Assembly: GCA_004557825.1 (NCBI GenBank)
Contig: SFFL01000004.1
Location: forward strand, 62,001 to 126,000
Source: Bacteroidales bacterium
Lineage (GTDB): Bacteria > Bacteroidota > Bacteroidia > Bacteroidales > Muribaculaceae
Length of the DNA stretch: 64,000 nucleotides
Reading direction: 5' to 3'
Position 1 is the first letter of the stretch, and the number at the start of each line of letters is the position of its first letter. A model generated the notes under the pieces. It was not told where the DNA came from. It was given only the letters and a program-made list of their open reading frames with translations, and did not search any database. Positions 16,800 through 24,974 of the stretch are shown here, piece after piece. Made by a program: the position numbers and the translations under genes.

Positions 16800-16928
16800 G
16801 TAGTGCTTAGTGCTTAGATTTTAGATAGTAGATAGCCATCCGGGGCGGGCGCGAAAAATCGCGCCCCTACAGGCCTCCTGTGCTCCTGTCTTTGGCATTC
16901 CACATTCCGCATTATGCATTGAGCATTG
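16800..16928. repeat. Composite repeat cluster C-A-E between secG and the methyltransferase
   Basis: In order: family C words (agtgcttaga, ttttagatagtagatag) to 16836, a family A copy (GCCATCCGGGGCGGGCGCGA, ATCGCGCCCCTACAG, CTCCTGT units) to about 16890, then family E (gcattccacattccgcatta, tgcattgagcatt) to 16928. No gene is apparent here. Confidence 0.7.
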
Positions 16929-16946
16929 GCAGTGGGGAATACGCAG

Positions 16947-16977
16947 ACAAGGGAGCGCCTTTGGGGCGTTCCCTGTG
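16947..16977 (-). terminator. Hairpin downstream of secG
   Basis: GGGAGCGCC and GGCGTTCCC form a stem with a TTTG loop and a short ACA/TGT extension, 20 bases past the secG stop. No T tract follows on the minus strand, so it may act as an mRNA 3' stabiliser or a weak terminator. Confidence 0.45.
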
Positions 16978-16997
16978 TATGGCGGGCCGGAAGCGGC

Positions 16998-17399
16998 TTA
17001 GTTGGCGGGGGTAGCAGGTGCGGCAGGCGCAGCAGGTGCCTGGGCGGCGGGAGCGGGAGCCTGAGCAGCGGGTGCAGCAGGTGCGGCGGGTGCCGGGGTG
17101 GCGGCGGGAGCGGTGGTTTCGCTGCCTTTGATTACCTGCATTTCGGTGGTGGGCTTAACGCGCGAACCGGTGACTACGCTGGGCATCACGAATACCGAAA
17201 GGATGGAAAGGAGGCCGATGATGGCGGCCAGGGTCCATGTGGCCTTCTCGATGAAGTCGTTGGTGCGGCGTACGCCAAGCACCTGGTTGCCACTGCCGAA
17301 GGATGAGGAGAGGCCTCCTCCTTTGGATTTCTGCACCAGTACAACGACGATTAGAAGGATGGAGATAAGTACTGTGAGTACAATAGTAAGGATATACAT
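16998..17399 (-). CDS. secG: Preprotein translocase subunit SecG
   Basis: Small membrane subunit of the SecYEG channel. Two transmembrane helices are visible, about residues 2-22 (YILTIVLTVLISILLIVVV) and 52-72 (ATWTLAAIIGLLSILSVFV), with the SecG loop between them (LVQKSKGGGLSSSFGSGNQV). The 133 residues exceed the usual 75-110 because of a tail of about 45 residues made almost wholly of Ala, Pro and Gln (PAAPAAPAAQAP repeats), a common Bacteroidales feature. It is the last gene of an operon with the sigma-54 regulator, lptE and the TPR-like gene, a linkage I recall from other Bacteroidales. Confidence 0.93.
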   Translation of the reverse strand: MYILTIVLTVLISILLIVVVLVQKSKGGGLSSSFGSGNQVLGVRRTNDFIEKATWTLAAIIGLLSILSVFVMPSVVTGSRVKPTTEMQVIKGSETTAPAATPAPAAPAAPAAQAPAPAAQAPAAPAAPATPAN

Positions 17400-17492
17400 A
17401 TTCTGTAATAACTTTTACGGGTGAATCCGGGGCCGGAGCCGGGGTGCGTTTTCTGCTTTTAGCCTGTCTATGATGGCTTTTGGCGGCAGTTT

Positions 17493-18215
17493 TTACTGCT
17501 GTTTGAGCTTCTCGATGAGGATGAGCTTTTGCAGGAAGCGCATTTGGTCTGCAAAGTAAGCACTTTTTTCCGGAAATCGCAAATTTAAGTGCGAAAGAAT
17601 TTCATAAGCGGCTTCGTAGCGGTGCGTTTTTACATAAATTTTGGCCAATGACTCGGAGAGGAGGCCGTCGGGAGCCTGCGCTGCGGCGCCTTTCGCCCGG
17701 GCAGGAGTGGCGGGCTGCGCCGGGGCTTGGGCTTCTGTGGGCCTTGTTGGGTGATCGGCCGTGCACGGCCGATAACTGGACGAGGCCTGCTGGGGCTGCG
17801 CGGAAGCGGCAGCCGGGGCGGCAGCGGGGGCGGCAGCCTGGGCGGGGGAGTGGTGGGAGAGGATGAAGCGGTTGATGCGGTCGTCGGGGGTGTCGGCAGC
17901 AGAGGGGGCACCGGCGGGGGCGTCTGGCAGGGAGGAGGCTTCTTCGCGGGCGAGCTGCTGAGAGTAGTCGGGCACGGGGTTGAATATCAGGCGCTCGAGG
18001 GTGGCGGTTTCTGAGTCGTCGGGGGTGCCGAATGTCTGGAGGAAGTCTTCAATGGCGGCGGCGGTGGAGGGGGTGTTGTGCTCCTGCCGCGGGGGGTAGA
18101 AGTTATCGAAGCGGTTGGCGTCGGGGTGCCCCGAAAGGTGTGCCAGGGCGTCGCCGGAGGGCGCACGCAGGGCGTCGGCGAGGGTGGGTTCGGTGTATTT
18201 GCGGGGCTTTTCCAT
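17493..18215 (-). CDS. TPR-like protein of the lptE-secG operon, with family B insertion
   Basis: A 240-residue protein without signal peptide. The C-terminal 60 residues (LLSESLAKIYVKTHRYEAAY, EILSHLNLRFPEKSAYFADQ) look like one and a half tetratricopeptide repeats, followed by a charged helix. The N-terminal 110 residues are disordered-looking. Between them is an Ala/Pro/Gln-rich linker containing SSYRPCTADHPTRPTEAQ, the translation of a family B palindromic element (17743-17806). The gene lies between lptE and secG, a position I recall being occupied by a small hypothetical gene in other Bacteroidales. The function is unknown; an envelope-related adaptor role is only a guess from context. 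Confidence 0.7.
   Translation of the reverse strand: MEKPRKYTEPTLADALRAPSGDALAHLSGHPDANRFDNFYPPRQEHNTPSTAAAIEDFLQTFGTPDDSETATLERLIFNPVPDYSQQLAREEASSLPDAPAGAPSAADTPDDRINRFILSHHSPAQAAAPAAAPAAASAQPQQASSSYRPCTADHPTRPTEAQAPAQPATPARAKGAAAQAPDGLLSESLAKIYVKTHRYEAAYEILSHLNLRFPEKSAYFADQMRFLQKLILIEKLKQQ
17743..17806 (+). repeat. Family B palindromic element inside the TPR-like gene
   Basis: The core palindrome ATCGGCCGTGCACGGCCGAT is at 17754-17773, flanked by GCCTTGTTGGGTG and AACTGGACGAGGCCTGCTGG, so an outer GCCTTGT arm also nearly pairs. It keeps the host frame open and encodes RPCTAD on the minus strand. Confidence 0.8.
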
Positions 18216-18241
18216 AGTGCTTGGAGCTTAGATAGTAGATG
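18216..18241. repeat. Family C repeat upstream of the TPR-like gene
   Basis: A single agtgcttggagcttagatag and tagatg unit fills the 38-base gap between lptE and the next gene. Confidence 0.5.
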
Positions 18242-18253
18242 ACGGCCGGGGGG

Positions 18254-18769
18254 TTACCAGTTGCCGAGGGTGGCGTTGAAGATGAGCTCGACAAGCTCTT
18301 TGGCGATTTGCTGGCAGAGCTCGTCCTGGACGTCCATCAGCATCTGTGAGGCGTCGAAGTCGCGGTAGGCAGAGAAGCTTTGGTCGATATTGTTGGAGTC
18401 TTTTTTTGTGTCGGTGTAGCGGACGCGCACGGTGATGGTGAGGCGTGTGCGTGATGCGTAGGCGTCTTCGGTGACGGCTTGCGGGGTGAGTGAGTATCCG
18501 GTGATTTCGCCGTCGATTTCGAGGTCGGAGGCTCCGTCGACGGTCTGGAGGCGGGTGTTGCGGGTGACGTAGTCGAGGAGCTCGTTTTCGAAGGTTTGCT
18601 GGAGCGGGGCGTATACAAGGGCGGCACGGATGGGGAATTCGCCGATGTGCACGGTTTTGTAGATGGAGTAGTCGAGGGCTGCGCCGTTAAACTTGTAGCT
18701 GATTGAGCAGCTGTGGTTTATGCCGGCGAGGATGGCGAGGGTGAATAATATGAGGATTTTTCGGATCAT
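18254..18769 (-). CDS. lptE: LptE family LPS-assembly lipoprotein
   Basis: Outer-membrane lipoprotein thought to plug and support the LptD barrel that inserts LPS into the outer leaflet. The N-terminus has a lipoprotein signal with Cys21 (ILAGINHSC), followed by SISYKFNGAALDYSIYKTVH as in Bacteroidetes LptE-like proteins. The 171-residue alpha/beta product has the family phrases FENELLDYVTRNTRL and DLEIDGEITGYSLTPQAV. Its ATG overlaps the stop of the upstream sigma-54 regulator (ATGA type), so translation is coupled. LptD is not in the window. Confidence 0.88.
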   Translation of the reverse strand: MIRKILILFTLAILAGINHSCSISYKFNGAALDYSIYKTVHIGEFPIRAALVYAPLQQTFENELLDYVTRNTRLQTVDGASDLEIDGEITGYSLTPQAVTEDAYASRTRLTITVRVRYTDTKKDSNNIDQSFSAYRDFDASQMLMDVQDELCQQIAKELVELIFNATLGNW

Positions 18770-20016
18770 TCGAGGCCGTATTCTTTGATTTTGCGGTAGA
18801 GGGTGCGCTCGGAGATGCCGAGCTGGGAGGCGGCGGCTTTTCGACGGCCGGAGTTGTCGTCGAGGGCGCGTCGGATTTGCTCTTTTTCGGAGAGGGGCGG
18901 CTCGTCGGCGGCAAGTGAGGGCCCGTCGGCGGGGAGAGGGTCGACGTCGGTGACGGCAGGGGATGAGCTGCGGACGCTCAGGAGGGAGGCAAGGCGGGTG
19001 TCGGAGGGGCCGGCAGGGTATGTGGAACCGGAGGGAGAGGCGGAGGCGAGGGTGTCGCGGAGGGAGTCGACGTCGGCGCGGAGCTGCTCGATCTGTTGTT
19101 TCATATTATATATGAGAGAGAAGAGCATTTCGCGTTCGCGGCGGTATGAGTGGTCGTCGGGAGAGGGGATGGTGGCGGGGTGAGTGTCGGGAGCAGTGCG
19201 GAGGGCGGGGACGTTCGTAGCGGTGGCTTCGGGTAGGACTTCCGCGAGGGCCTGTGTGGTGACGGGGGTGTCCTCGGGGGTGTAGAGGGCGAGCTGCTCC
19301 ACAGCGTTCTTGAGCTGACGGATGTTGCCGGGCCAACGGTAGGTGAGGAGGCGCTGTGCGGCGTCGTCGGAGAAGGAGATGGGACGTGTGCGGTAGCGTT
19401 CGGCGAAGTCGGCGGCAAATTTGCGGCAGAGCAGGAGGATGTCGCTGCTGCGGTCGCGCAGCGGTGGCACGGTGATGCTCACAGCGGCCAGACGGTAGTA
19501 GAGGTCCTGGCGGAAGCGGCCTTGGGCGATGGCCTGGGGGAGGTCGACGTTTGTGGCGGCGACGATGCGGATGTTGGTTTTCTGCACTTCTGAGGAGCCA
19601 ACGCGGATGTATTCGCCGGATTCGAGCACGCGCAGGAGTCGGGCCTGGGTGGTCAGAGGCAGCTCGGCTACTTCGTCGAGGAAGATTGTGCCGCCGTTGG
19701 CTTCCTCGAAGTAGCCCTTGCGGGAGTTGACGGCGCCGGTGAAGGAGCCTTTTTCGTGGCCGAAAAGTTCGGAGTCGATGGTGCCTTCGGGGATGGCGCC
19801 GCAGTTTACGGCGATGAAGCGGGCGTGTTTGCGCGGGGAGAACTGGTGGATAATCCTGGGGAAGAATTCTTTGCCGGTGCCGCTTTCGCCCACGACGAGC
19901 ACCGACAGGTCGGTGGGGGCCACGCGGATGGCGCGGTCGACGGCTTTGTTGAGATCAGGGGCTGTTCCGATGATTCCCAGGCGCGATTTGGCTTGCTGTA
20001 TGAGAGAAGTATTCAT
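18766..20016 (-). CDS. Sigma-54-dependent Fis-family transcriptional activator
   Basis: AAA+ activator that remodels the sigma-54 RNA polymerase. With the ATG at 20016 (MNTSLIQQAKSRLG) it has 416 residues. The Walker A motif GESGTGKE is at residues 43-50, the sigma-54 contact loop GSFTGA at 90-95 (a permitted variant of GAFTGA), and Walker B GGTIFLDEVAELP follows. The C-terminal helix-turn-helix is Fis-like (RKAAASQLGISERTLYRKIK). No receiver or GAF domain precedes the AAA domain, so the signal input is not evident. The frame can be extended to 20154, but that extension is translated from repeats (CYRPCMADHPTRL, APPVLLSF) and is unlikely to be real. It heads the lptE-TPR-secG operon; the targets are unknown. 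Confidence 0.9.
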   Translation of the reverse strand: MNTSLIQQAKSRLGIIGTAPDLNKAVDRAIRVAPTDLSVLVVGESGTGKEFFPRIIHQFSPRKHARFIAVNCGAIPEGTIDSELFGHEKGSFTGAVNSRKGYFEEANGGTIFLDEVAELPLTTQARLLRVLESGEYIRVGSSEVQKTNIRIVAATNVDLPQAIAQGRFRQDLYYRLAAVSITVPPLRDRSSDILLLCRKFAADFAERYRTRPISFSDDAAQRLLTYRWPGNIRQLKNAVEQLALYTPEDTPVTTQALAEVLPEATATNVPALRTAPDTHPATIPSPDDHSYRREREMLFSLIYNMKQQIEQLRADVDSLRDTLASASPSGSTYPAGPSDTRLASLLSVRSSSPAVTDVDPLPADGPSLAADEPPLSEKEQIRRALDDNSGRRKAAASQLGISERTLYRKIKEYGLE

Positions 20017-20032
20017 GAAGAAATGCTGAAAA

Positions 20033-20224
20033 GACAGGAGAACAGGAGGCGCTTCGCGGCGCTGCCTTCCGCTTCGGAAGGCCGGAGAACGGGTGGCTGC
20101 GCGGGTTGTGAGCCGTGTTGGGTGATCGGCCATGCACGGCCGATAACAGGACAAGGCCTGCTGGGCAATGCGGCATTAAGTATTCTGCATTACGCATTTT
20201 GCATTTTGCATTCTGCATTACGCC
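20033..20224. repeat. Composite repeat cluster (A tail, B, E) upstream of the sigma-54 regulator
   Basis: In order on the plus strand: inverted CTCCTGT tail and the CCTTCCGCTTCGGAAGG hairpin of family A (20033-20098), a family B element with core 20125-20144 (one centre change, CATGCAC), then family E words (gcattaagtattctgcatta, cgcattttgcattttgcatt) to 20224. The gap holds no gene, and no promoter for the downstream gene is clear in it. Confidence 0.7.
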
Positions 20225-20225
20225 A

Positions 20226-21209
20226 TTAGGCTTTGGGGGCGAGGGTTTCGGTGCCGTCGGGGTGGAGGGTGAGGGTGGCGCGGGAGCGAATCTCGCGGTC
20301 GTCGCGGAGGTCGTAGGTCTGGGCGCGGAGGAAGTCGCCAAACTCTTTGGTAGAGCCCATGTGGGCTTTGAGCTCGTCGACCGAGATGGGGTCGCCGACG
20401 GTAACGGTGAAGGTTTTATGGCGTTTGCGGAAAACTTCGGCGGGGTGGCGGAAGGTGCGGAGCTGCCAGCAGGTGACGCCCAGGAAGTTGAACCACCACG
20501 ACTGGCTGCCGTGGAAGAAGATGGGCACTACGGGCACTTTGAGCTGCTGGATGAGGCGGATAATGGAATCCTGCCACTGGCGGTCTTTGAGGCGGCCGCG
20601 CCAGTTGGTTTTAGCCACGGCACCTGCGGGGAAGAAGCCTACAGGCTCTCCGGAGCGCACGAGCTTGATGGCTTCCTTGATACCGGCCATCGACACGGCT
20701 TTCTTCTTGGGGTCGTCGGAGGCCATGGCGTCGACAGCGATGAAGTTGGGACGCATCGACCAGATGTAGTTGAGAAACATATTCACCATCACCTTGTAGC
20801 CGGGGCGGCGACGGGCGATGAGGTCGATGAGGATAATGCCGTCGAGGGCGCCGAAATGGTGGTTGCTGACGGTGACGAAAGCGCCCTGGGGGAGATTGCG
20901 GAGCACTTCGCCGTTCTCCACCTTCACGGTGATGTCGAGGTCGTGGAGCATACCGCGCTCCACATCGGCGCCTTTCTTGTGGCAGTTGTGGGCGTGGAGG
21001 GCGTTTACCTTGTCGAGCGACAGGAAGTGGATGAGCCAGTTGGTGAGGCGGGGATGGCGGCCCAGGAAGGGCACCATCTTGCCTATGTCCTCGGCATCGA
21101 GCACGGTGGGCTTCAGGGGCTTCTCCTGTGCGGGAGCCTCAGCGGCGGGTTTCTCCTGTGCGGGAGCCTGGGCAACGGGCTGGGTGGGCTTATTATTTTC
21201 TTCGGTCAT
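20226..21209 (-). CDS. Lysophospholipid acyltransferase family protein (PlsC-like)
   Basis: Membrane-associated acyltransferase expected to move an acyl chain onto a lysophospholipid or lipid A-type acceptor. The HX4D motif is VSNHHFGALDG with His118 and Asp123, and a later block FFPAGAVAKTNWRGRLKDRQ resembles acceptor-binding motif III. Length is 327 residues from the ATG at 21209; the longer frame to 21326 starts upstream of the promoter and is rejected. The first 35 residues are a low-complexity stretch with a duplicated PAQEKP unit, encoded by two direct copies of TTCTCCTGTGCGGGAGCCT. It is divergent from the acyltransferase-3 gene across a shared palindromic promoter. Substrate not known. 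Confidence 0.82.
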   Translation of the reverse strand: MTEENNKPTQPVAQAPAQEKPAAEAPAQEKPLKPTVLDAEDIGKMVPFLGRHPRLTNWLIHFLSLDKVNALHAHNCHKKGADVERGMLHDLDITVKVENGEVLRNLPQGAFVTVSNHHFGALDGIILIDLIARRRPGYKVMVNMFLNYIWSMRPNFIAVDAMASDDPKKKAVSMAGIKEAIKLVRSGEPVGFFPAGAVAKTNWRGRLKDRQWQDSIIRLIQQLKVPVVPIFFHGSQSWWFNFLGVTCWQLRTFRHPAEVFRKRHKTFTVTVGDPISVDELKAHMGSTKEFGDFLRAQTYDLRDDREIRSRATLTLHPDGTETLAPKA

Positions 21210-21239
21210 ATACGATTTTGTGTTTGCGATTGCAATCCA

Positions 21240-21287
21240 CAAAGTTACGAAAAAAAGCGTAAAAGTATCGCTTTTTTCGTAACTTTG
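21240..21287. promoter_or_regulatory. Palindromic divergent promoter pair
   Basis: CAAAGTTACGAAAAAAAGCG (21240-21259) and its near-perfect inverse (21269-21287) flank a 9-base spacer. Each arm contains a -7 box, TAACTTTG on both strands (21247 to 21240 minus, 21280-21287 plus), so the same inverted repeat carries the promoters of both flanking acyltransferase genes. It could be an operator for a dimeric regulator or only a symmetric divergent promoter. Confidence 0.6.
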
Positions 21288-21307
21288 CCTGTGAAACAAT
21301 CTTTTAT

Positions 21308-22375
21308 ATGGCTGACAACGAAACAATGATGGCGGAAACGGGCGCTCCCGGTGCGGCTTCAGAAGGCCGCGGCGGCGGGAGGATTCAGTCGCTCGACGCG
21401 CTGAAATTGCTGGCTATCTTCCTTGTCCTCTGGGGGCATTGCCTGCTTGAGATGACGACCACCGACTCCAGTTACGATCCGATGTTTCGGTTCATCTCCT
21501 CCTTTCATATGCCGCTGTTTATGATGATTGCCGGATTTTTCTATTATTACACTTTCCGGCCGGGCTTTCTGCGGAATGTGTGGCACAAATTCCGTCAGGT
21601 GCTGCTCCCGTTGGTGTGCTGGACGGTGATTTTCGAGGTATATCTGTGGTATGTGTACCGCCATGACGAGCCGGCGCACCTTATACATGCGCTGCACTAC
21701 GGGCTGTGGTTTCTCAAAAGCCTGTTTGTGTGCTGTATGCTTGGGTATTTCGTGTATGCGCCCGGGCGTATGTGGCTGCGCTGGACGATGCTGGTGCTGA
21801 CGCTGGCGGTGAGCCAGCTGATAGGGCTGAGCACGTGGATGTATCCCTGCTTCTTAGCCGGCGGTGCGGTGTGTATACTGCGCGGGCAGATGCTGCGCCA
21901 CCTGTGGTGGGTGCTTGGGGTGTCGGGCGTGCTGTTTGCGGCGACGCTCTGCTTCTTCGACGCTGAAACGATGCAAGTGGCCGATGATCATTTCTCGCGC
22001 AAATTGATTTTTACCGAACCGGGAGCGGTGGCGCTCTACCGGCTGCAGCGCGATGTCACCGGCATCGCCGGAGGGCTGTTCTTCATAGCCCTGTTTGAAT
22101 TGCTGTTCGCCACACCGCGGCGGGGGCGCTTTGCGCTCTGGGCCTGCCGGTGGGGCAAGCTTACGCTGGGCATCTACATCCTGCAGACGCTCCTGCTGGA
22201 GTTTATGCTGGCGCGATGGGTGAAATTCGACGGGATGAATTACCTGCTGTTCACCTTTGTGGTGGCGCCGCTGATTTCGATGGCGGTAATGGCGCTGTCG
22301 GTGGGCATCATTCGCCTGATCCAGCGCTCACGGGTGGCCTCCTTCCTGCTGCTGGGCAGCCGGTGGAAAAATTGA
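21308..22375 (+). CDS. Acyltransferase family 3 membrane protein
   Basis: Integral membrane acyltransferase (OafA/OatA/NodX superfamily) that usually O-acetylates surface glycans or lipids. The start RIQSLDALKLLAIFLVLWGH (about residues 25-44) is the typical first helix with its conserved His, and further helices follow to the end (about ten in total); FHMPLFMMIAGFFYYYTF is the second signature. The 355 residues match the membrane-only type without an SGNH domain. It is divergent from a PlsC-like gene and shares a palindromic promoter with it. The acceptor is unknown; a cell-envelope glycan is a reasonable inference. Confidence 0.85.
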   Translation: MADNETMMAETGAPGAASEGRGGGRIQSLDALKLLAIFLVLWGHCLLEMTTTDSSYDPMFRFISSFHMPLFMMIAGFFYYYTFRPGFLRNVWHKFRQVLLPLVCWTVIFEVYLWYVYRHDEPAHLIHALHYGLWFLKSLFVCCMLGYFVYAPGRMWLRWTMLVLTLAVSQLIGLSTWMYPCFLAGGAVCILRGQMLRHLWWVLGVSGVLFAATLCFFDAETMQVADDHFSRKLIFTEPGAVALYRLQRDVTGIAGGLFFIALFELLFATPRRGRFALWACRWGKLTLGIYILQTLLLEFMLARWVKFDGMNYLLFTFVVAPLISMAVMALSVGIIRLIQRSRVASFLLLGSRWKN

Positions 22376-22574
22376 AAATTTAAAATTAACAATTTAAAAT
22401 TGCCATCCGGGCGCGGGCGCGAAGAATCGCGCCCCTACAAGCCTGGTGCAGAGGCTTCTGTGCTCCTGTTCTCCTGTCTTTGGCGAAACAGGGGCGGGCG
22501 CGAAGAATCGCGCCCCTACAGCAGGGTGGCCATTCTGCATTGGGCATTAGGCATTGGGCGTTCTGCATTGATTA
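22369..22574. repeat. Composite repeat cluster D-A-A-E
   Basis: In order: family D (aaaattgaaaatttaaaatt, aacaatttaaaattgcc) to 22403; a family A core (GGGCGCGGGCGCGAAGAATC, GCGCCCCTACAAG) with CTCCTGT tail to about 22480; a second family A core at 22488-22520; and family E (ccattctgcattgggcatta, ggcattgggcgttctgcatt) to 22572. The cluster fills the whole convergent gap between the acyltransferase-3 and DUF4294 genes. Confidence 0.72.
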
Positions 22575-23324
22575 GAGCTGGCCTTGCTCGACGAGGACGC
22601 AGATGCGCTCGATGATGGCGTCTTTTTCGTCTTTTGCGGGCTGGTATTTGCCTTTGAGGTTCACGCCGAAGAGGCGGCCGAAGCCTTGCCAGAATGTGGC
22701 TCGGAAGGAGCCTAAGAAGGCTTTGAGAATGTCGTAGCCGCTTTGGTTGGTCTGTCGCTGGATGAGTTTTACCAGTGTGCGGGCCTGGTTTTTGGTGAAA
22801 CGTTTGAGCACGGGTTTATACTGGTTGAAGATGGCGGATTCCATCTCTTTGAGGTATTTTTCGCGCTCTTTCTGCGACTCGAAGGTTTCGATGTACTCGT
22901 ATGTTTCGAGGAGGGTGGCGCAGATGAGCTTGGCGTAGGGGAGTGTTTTTTTTACGTCGCGTACGGTGCGCCAGTAGAATTCTTCCTGTTTTTTGTTTTT
23001 GAATTTGAGGGGCGGGAAAACGGTGATTTCGTTGAATACGAGCACGAGGACGGTGTCGCCTTCGGCGGTGATTTCGTGGTATTTGCCGCGGAAGACTTTC
23101 TGCATGCCGCTGCCGGGGTTTTCGAGGGTCGGGCCGGAGGGGATGACGGGGGCTTCTGAATCGGCCGTGCACGGCCGATCACCGGACAAGGCCTGCTGGG
23201 GCTGCGCGGAGGCGGGGGTGCGATTTGTCTGCGCGGAGGCAGGGGTGTGGGTGCGATGGGTCTGCGCCGAGGCGGGGAGCGTCGGCAGGAGAAGCAGGAG
23301 AGATATAAGGAGGAGACGGATCAC
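22572..23324 (-). CDS. DUF4294 family exported protein with family B insertion
   Basis: A 250-residue protein of the Bacteroidetes family DUF4294, function unknown. A signal peptide is followed by about 50 low-complexity residues (TPASAQTNRTPASAQPQQAL) and then SGDRPCTADSEAP, translated from a family B element (23158-23215). The conserved domain begins near residue 75 (KVFRGKYHEITAEGDTVLVL) and runs to the end with the family phrases QEEFYWRTVRDVKKTLPYAK and IFNQYKPVLKRFTKNQARTL. The start appears to be GTG at 23324, as no in-frame ATG precedes the signal peptide. It follows nadB by 36 bases and is probably cotranscribed. Mature proteins of the family normally lack the linker, so the catalytic or binding domain should be intact. 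Confidence 0.8.
   Translation of the reverse strand: MIRLLLISLLLLLPTLPASAQTHRTHTPASAQTNRTPASAQPQQALSGDRPCTADSEAPVIPSGPTLENPGSGMQKVFRGKYHEITAEGDTVLVLVFNEITVFPPLKFKNKKQEEFYWRTVRDVKKTLPYAKLICATLLETYEYIETFESQKEREKYLKEMESAIFNQYKPVLKRFTKNQARTLVKLIQRQTNQSGYDILKAFLGSFRATFWQGFGRLFGVNLKGKYQPAKDEKDAIIERICVLVEQGQL
23158..23215 (+). repeat. Family B palindromic element inside the DUF4294 gene
   Basis: Exact core palindrome ATCGGCCGTGCACGGCCGAT at 23160-23179, followed by CACCGGACAAGGCCTGCTGG. Orientation relative to the host gene and reading frame are the same as in the TPR-like gene, giving QPQQA-x-S-x-x-RPCTAD-like peptides in both proteins. Confidence 0.8.
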
Positions 23325-23360
23325 GCTTTGTGGGGAAAAGGGGGAGAGAGGAGGATGGGG

Positions 23361-24938
23361 TTATTCTTTGTGGGGAACGGGGGGATAGTCGAGGGTGTAG
23401 TGGAGGCCGCGGGATTCTTTGCGTTCTTTGGCCTGACGCATAATCAGATAGCCAACGTTGATGATGTTGCGCAGCTCGCAGAGTTCGCGGGAAATTTTTG
23501 AGCATTTGAAGAGGCGCTCGGTCTCTTCGTATAGGATGTCGAGGCGGTTCCAGGCGCGGTCGAGACGGAGATTGGATCGGACGATGCCTACGTAGGCTCC
23601 CATAATCTGGTTTACTTCGCGGATGCTCTGAGTGATGAGGACCATTTCCTCGTTGTGGCGGGTGCCTTCGTCGTTCCACTCGGGGATGTCGGTGCGGAAT
23701 GAGTAGTTGTCGATGACGCTCAGCGAGTGGCGGGCGGCGGCGTCGGCGTAAACCACCGCTTCGATGAGGGAGTTGGATGCCAGACGGTTGCCGCCGTGGA
23801 GGCCTGTGCAGGAGCATTCGCCCACAGCGTAGAGATGGCCGATGGATGACTCGCCGTTGAGGTCGACTTTAATGCCGCCGCAGAGGTAGTGGGCGGCGGG
23901 CGCTACAGGAATGTAGTCTTTGGTGATGTCGATGCCCAGCGAGAGGCATTTGCGGTAGATGTTGGGGAAGTGGTGGCGGGTTTCCTCGGGGTCTTTGTGA
24001 GTGACGTCGAGGTAGACGTGGTCGTCGCCGGTGAGCTTCATCTCGGAGTCGATGGCGCGGGCCACAATATCGCGGGGCGCCAGCTCGAGGCGCTCGTCGT
24101 AGCGCTCCATAAAGCGCTCCCCCTTGCAGTTGCGCAGGTAAGCACCGTAGCCGCGCATAGCTTCGGTGATGAGGAAAGAGGGGCGGTCGCCGGGGTGGAA
24201 GAGGGCGGTGGGGTGGAATTGGATGAATTCCATATCTTTCACGGTGCCTTTTGCGCGGTAAACCATGGCGATGCCGTCGCCGGTGGCCACAAGGGGGTTG
24301 GTGGTGGTCTGGTAAACGGCGCCGGTGCCGCCGGTAGCCATCAGGGTGACTTTGGCCAGGAAAGTGTCGACGGTGCCTTCGGGGTTGAGGACGTAGGCGC
24401 CGTAGCAGGTGATGTCGGGGGTGCGGCGCGACACGAATTTGCCCAGGTGGTGCTGGGTGATGATTTCCACGGCGAAGTGGTGCTCGTAGAGGTCGATGTA
24501 TTTGTTGGCTTTTACGGCCTCGATGAGGCTTTCCTGAATTTCGAAGCCGGTGTTGTCGGCGTGGTGGAGGATGCGGAATTCGCTGTGCCCCCCCTCGCGG
24601 TGGAGGTCGAAGGAGCCATCCTCTTTCTTGTCGAAGTTCACGCCCCAGCTGATCAGCTCCTGGATTTGCGCGGGAGCGTTTTTCACTACCTTCTCCACGG
24701 CTGCGGGGTCGGAGAGCCAGTCGCCGGCCACCATCGTGTCGTGGATATGCTTGTCGAAATCGTCGACTTCAAGGTTTGTCACGGAGGCCACACCGCCCTG
24801 GGCGAGGGCTGTATTGGCTTCATCAATAGAGGATTTGCACACGAGAGCCACGCGGTGCTTCTCGGAAGCCACCTTCAGGGCGAAGCTCATGCCGGCAATG
24901 CCGCTGCCTATAACGAGATAATCGTATTCCTTTGTCAT
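23361..24938 (-). CDS. nadB: L-aspartate oxidase (NadB)
   Basis: FAD enzyme that oxidises L-aspartate to iminoaspartate, the first step of de novo NAD synthesis; it may use fumarate as acceptor under anaerobic conditions. The dinucleotide-binding start is YDYLVIGSGIAGMSFALKVA, and family motifs EANTALAQGGVASV, ATGGTGAVYQTTTNPLVATG and GECSCTGLHGGNRLASNSLI are present. With the ATG at 24938 it has 525 residues, as expected. The upstream alternative at 24962 would lie at the predicted transcription start, so MTKEYDYL is preferred. NadA is encoded at 1729-2667. Its own -7 box suggests expression separate from the preceding permease gene. Confidence 0.95.
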   Translation of the reverse strand: MTKEYDYLVIGSGIAGMSFALKVASEKHRVALVCKSSIDEANTALAQGGVASVTNLEVDDFDKHIHDTMVAGDWLSDPAAVEKVVKNAPAQIQELISWGVNFDKKEDGSFDLHREGGHSEFRILHHADNTGFEIQESLIEAVKANKYIDLYEHHFAVEIITQHHLGKFVSRRTPDITCYGAYVLNPEGTVDTFLAKVTLMATGGTGAVYQTTTNPLVATGDGIAMVYRAKGTVKDMEFIQFHPTALFHPGDRPSFLITEAMRGYGAYLRNCKGERFMERYDERLELAPRDIVARAIDSEMKLTGDDHVYLDVTHKDPEETRHHFPNIYRKCLSLGIDITKDYIPVAPAAHYLCGGIKVDLNGESSIGHLYAVGECSCTGLHGGNRLASNSLIEAVVYADAAARHSLSVIDNYSFRTDIPEWNDEGTRHNEEMVLITQSIREVNQIMGAYVGIVRSNLRLDRAWNRLDILYEETERLFKCSKISRELCELRNIINVGYLIMRQAKERKESRGLHYTLDYPPVPHKE

Positions 24939-24964
24939 TTGTGCGGATAACTTTGATCGCACCG

Positions 24965-24972
24965 CAAAATTA
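24965..24972 (-). promoter_or_regulatory. -7 promoter box for nadB
   Basis: TAATTTTG on the minus strand matches TAnnTTTG and lies 26 bases before the nadB ATG, directly beyond the stop of the permease gene. Confidence 0.45.
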
Positions 24973-24974
24973 CG

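Noticed and set aside
20017..20154. N-terminal extension of the sigma-54 regulator (46 extra residues)
   Set aside because: The extension is the translation of family A tail and family B repeats and has no resemblance to a sensory domain; MNTSLIQQ at 20016 is the natural start.
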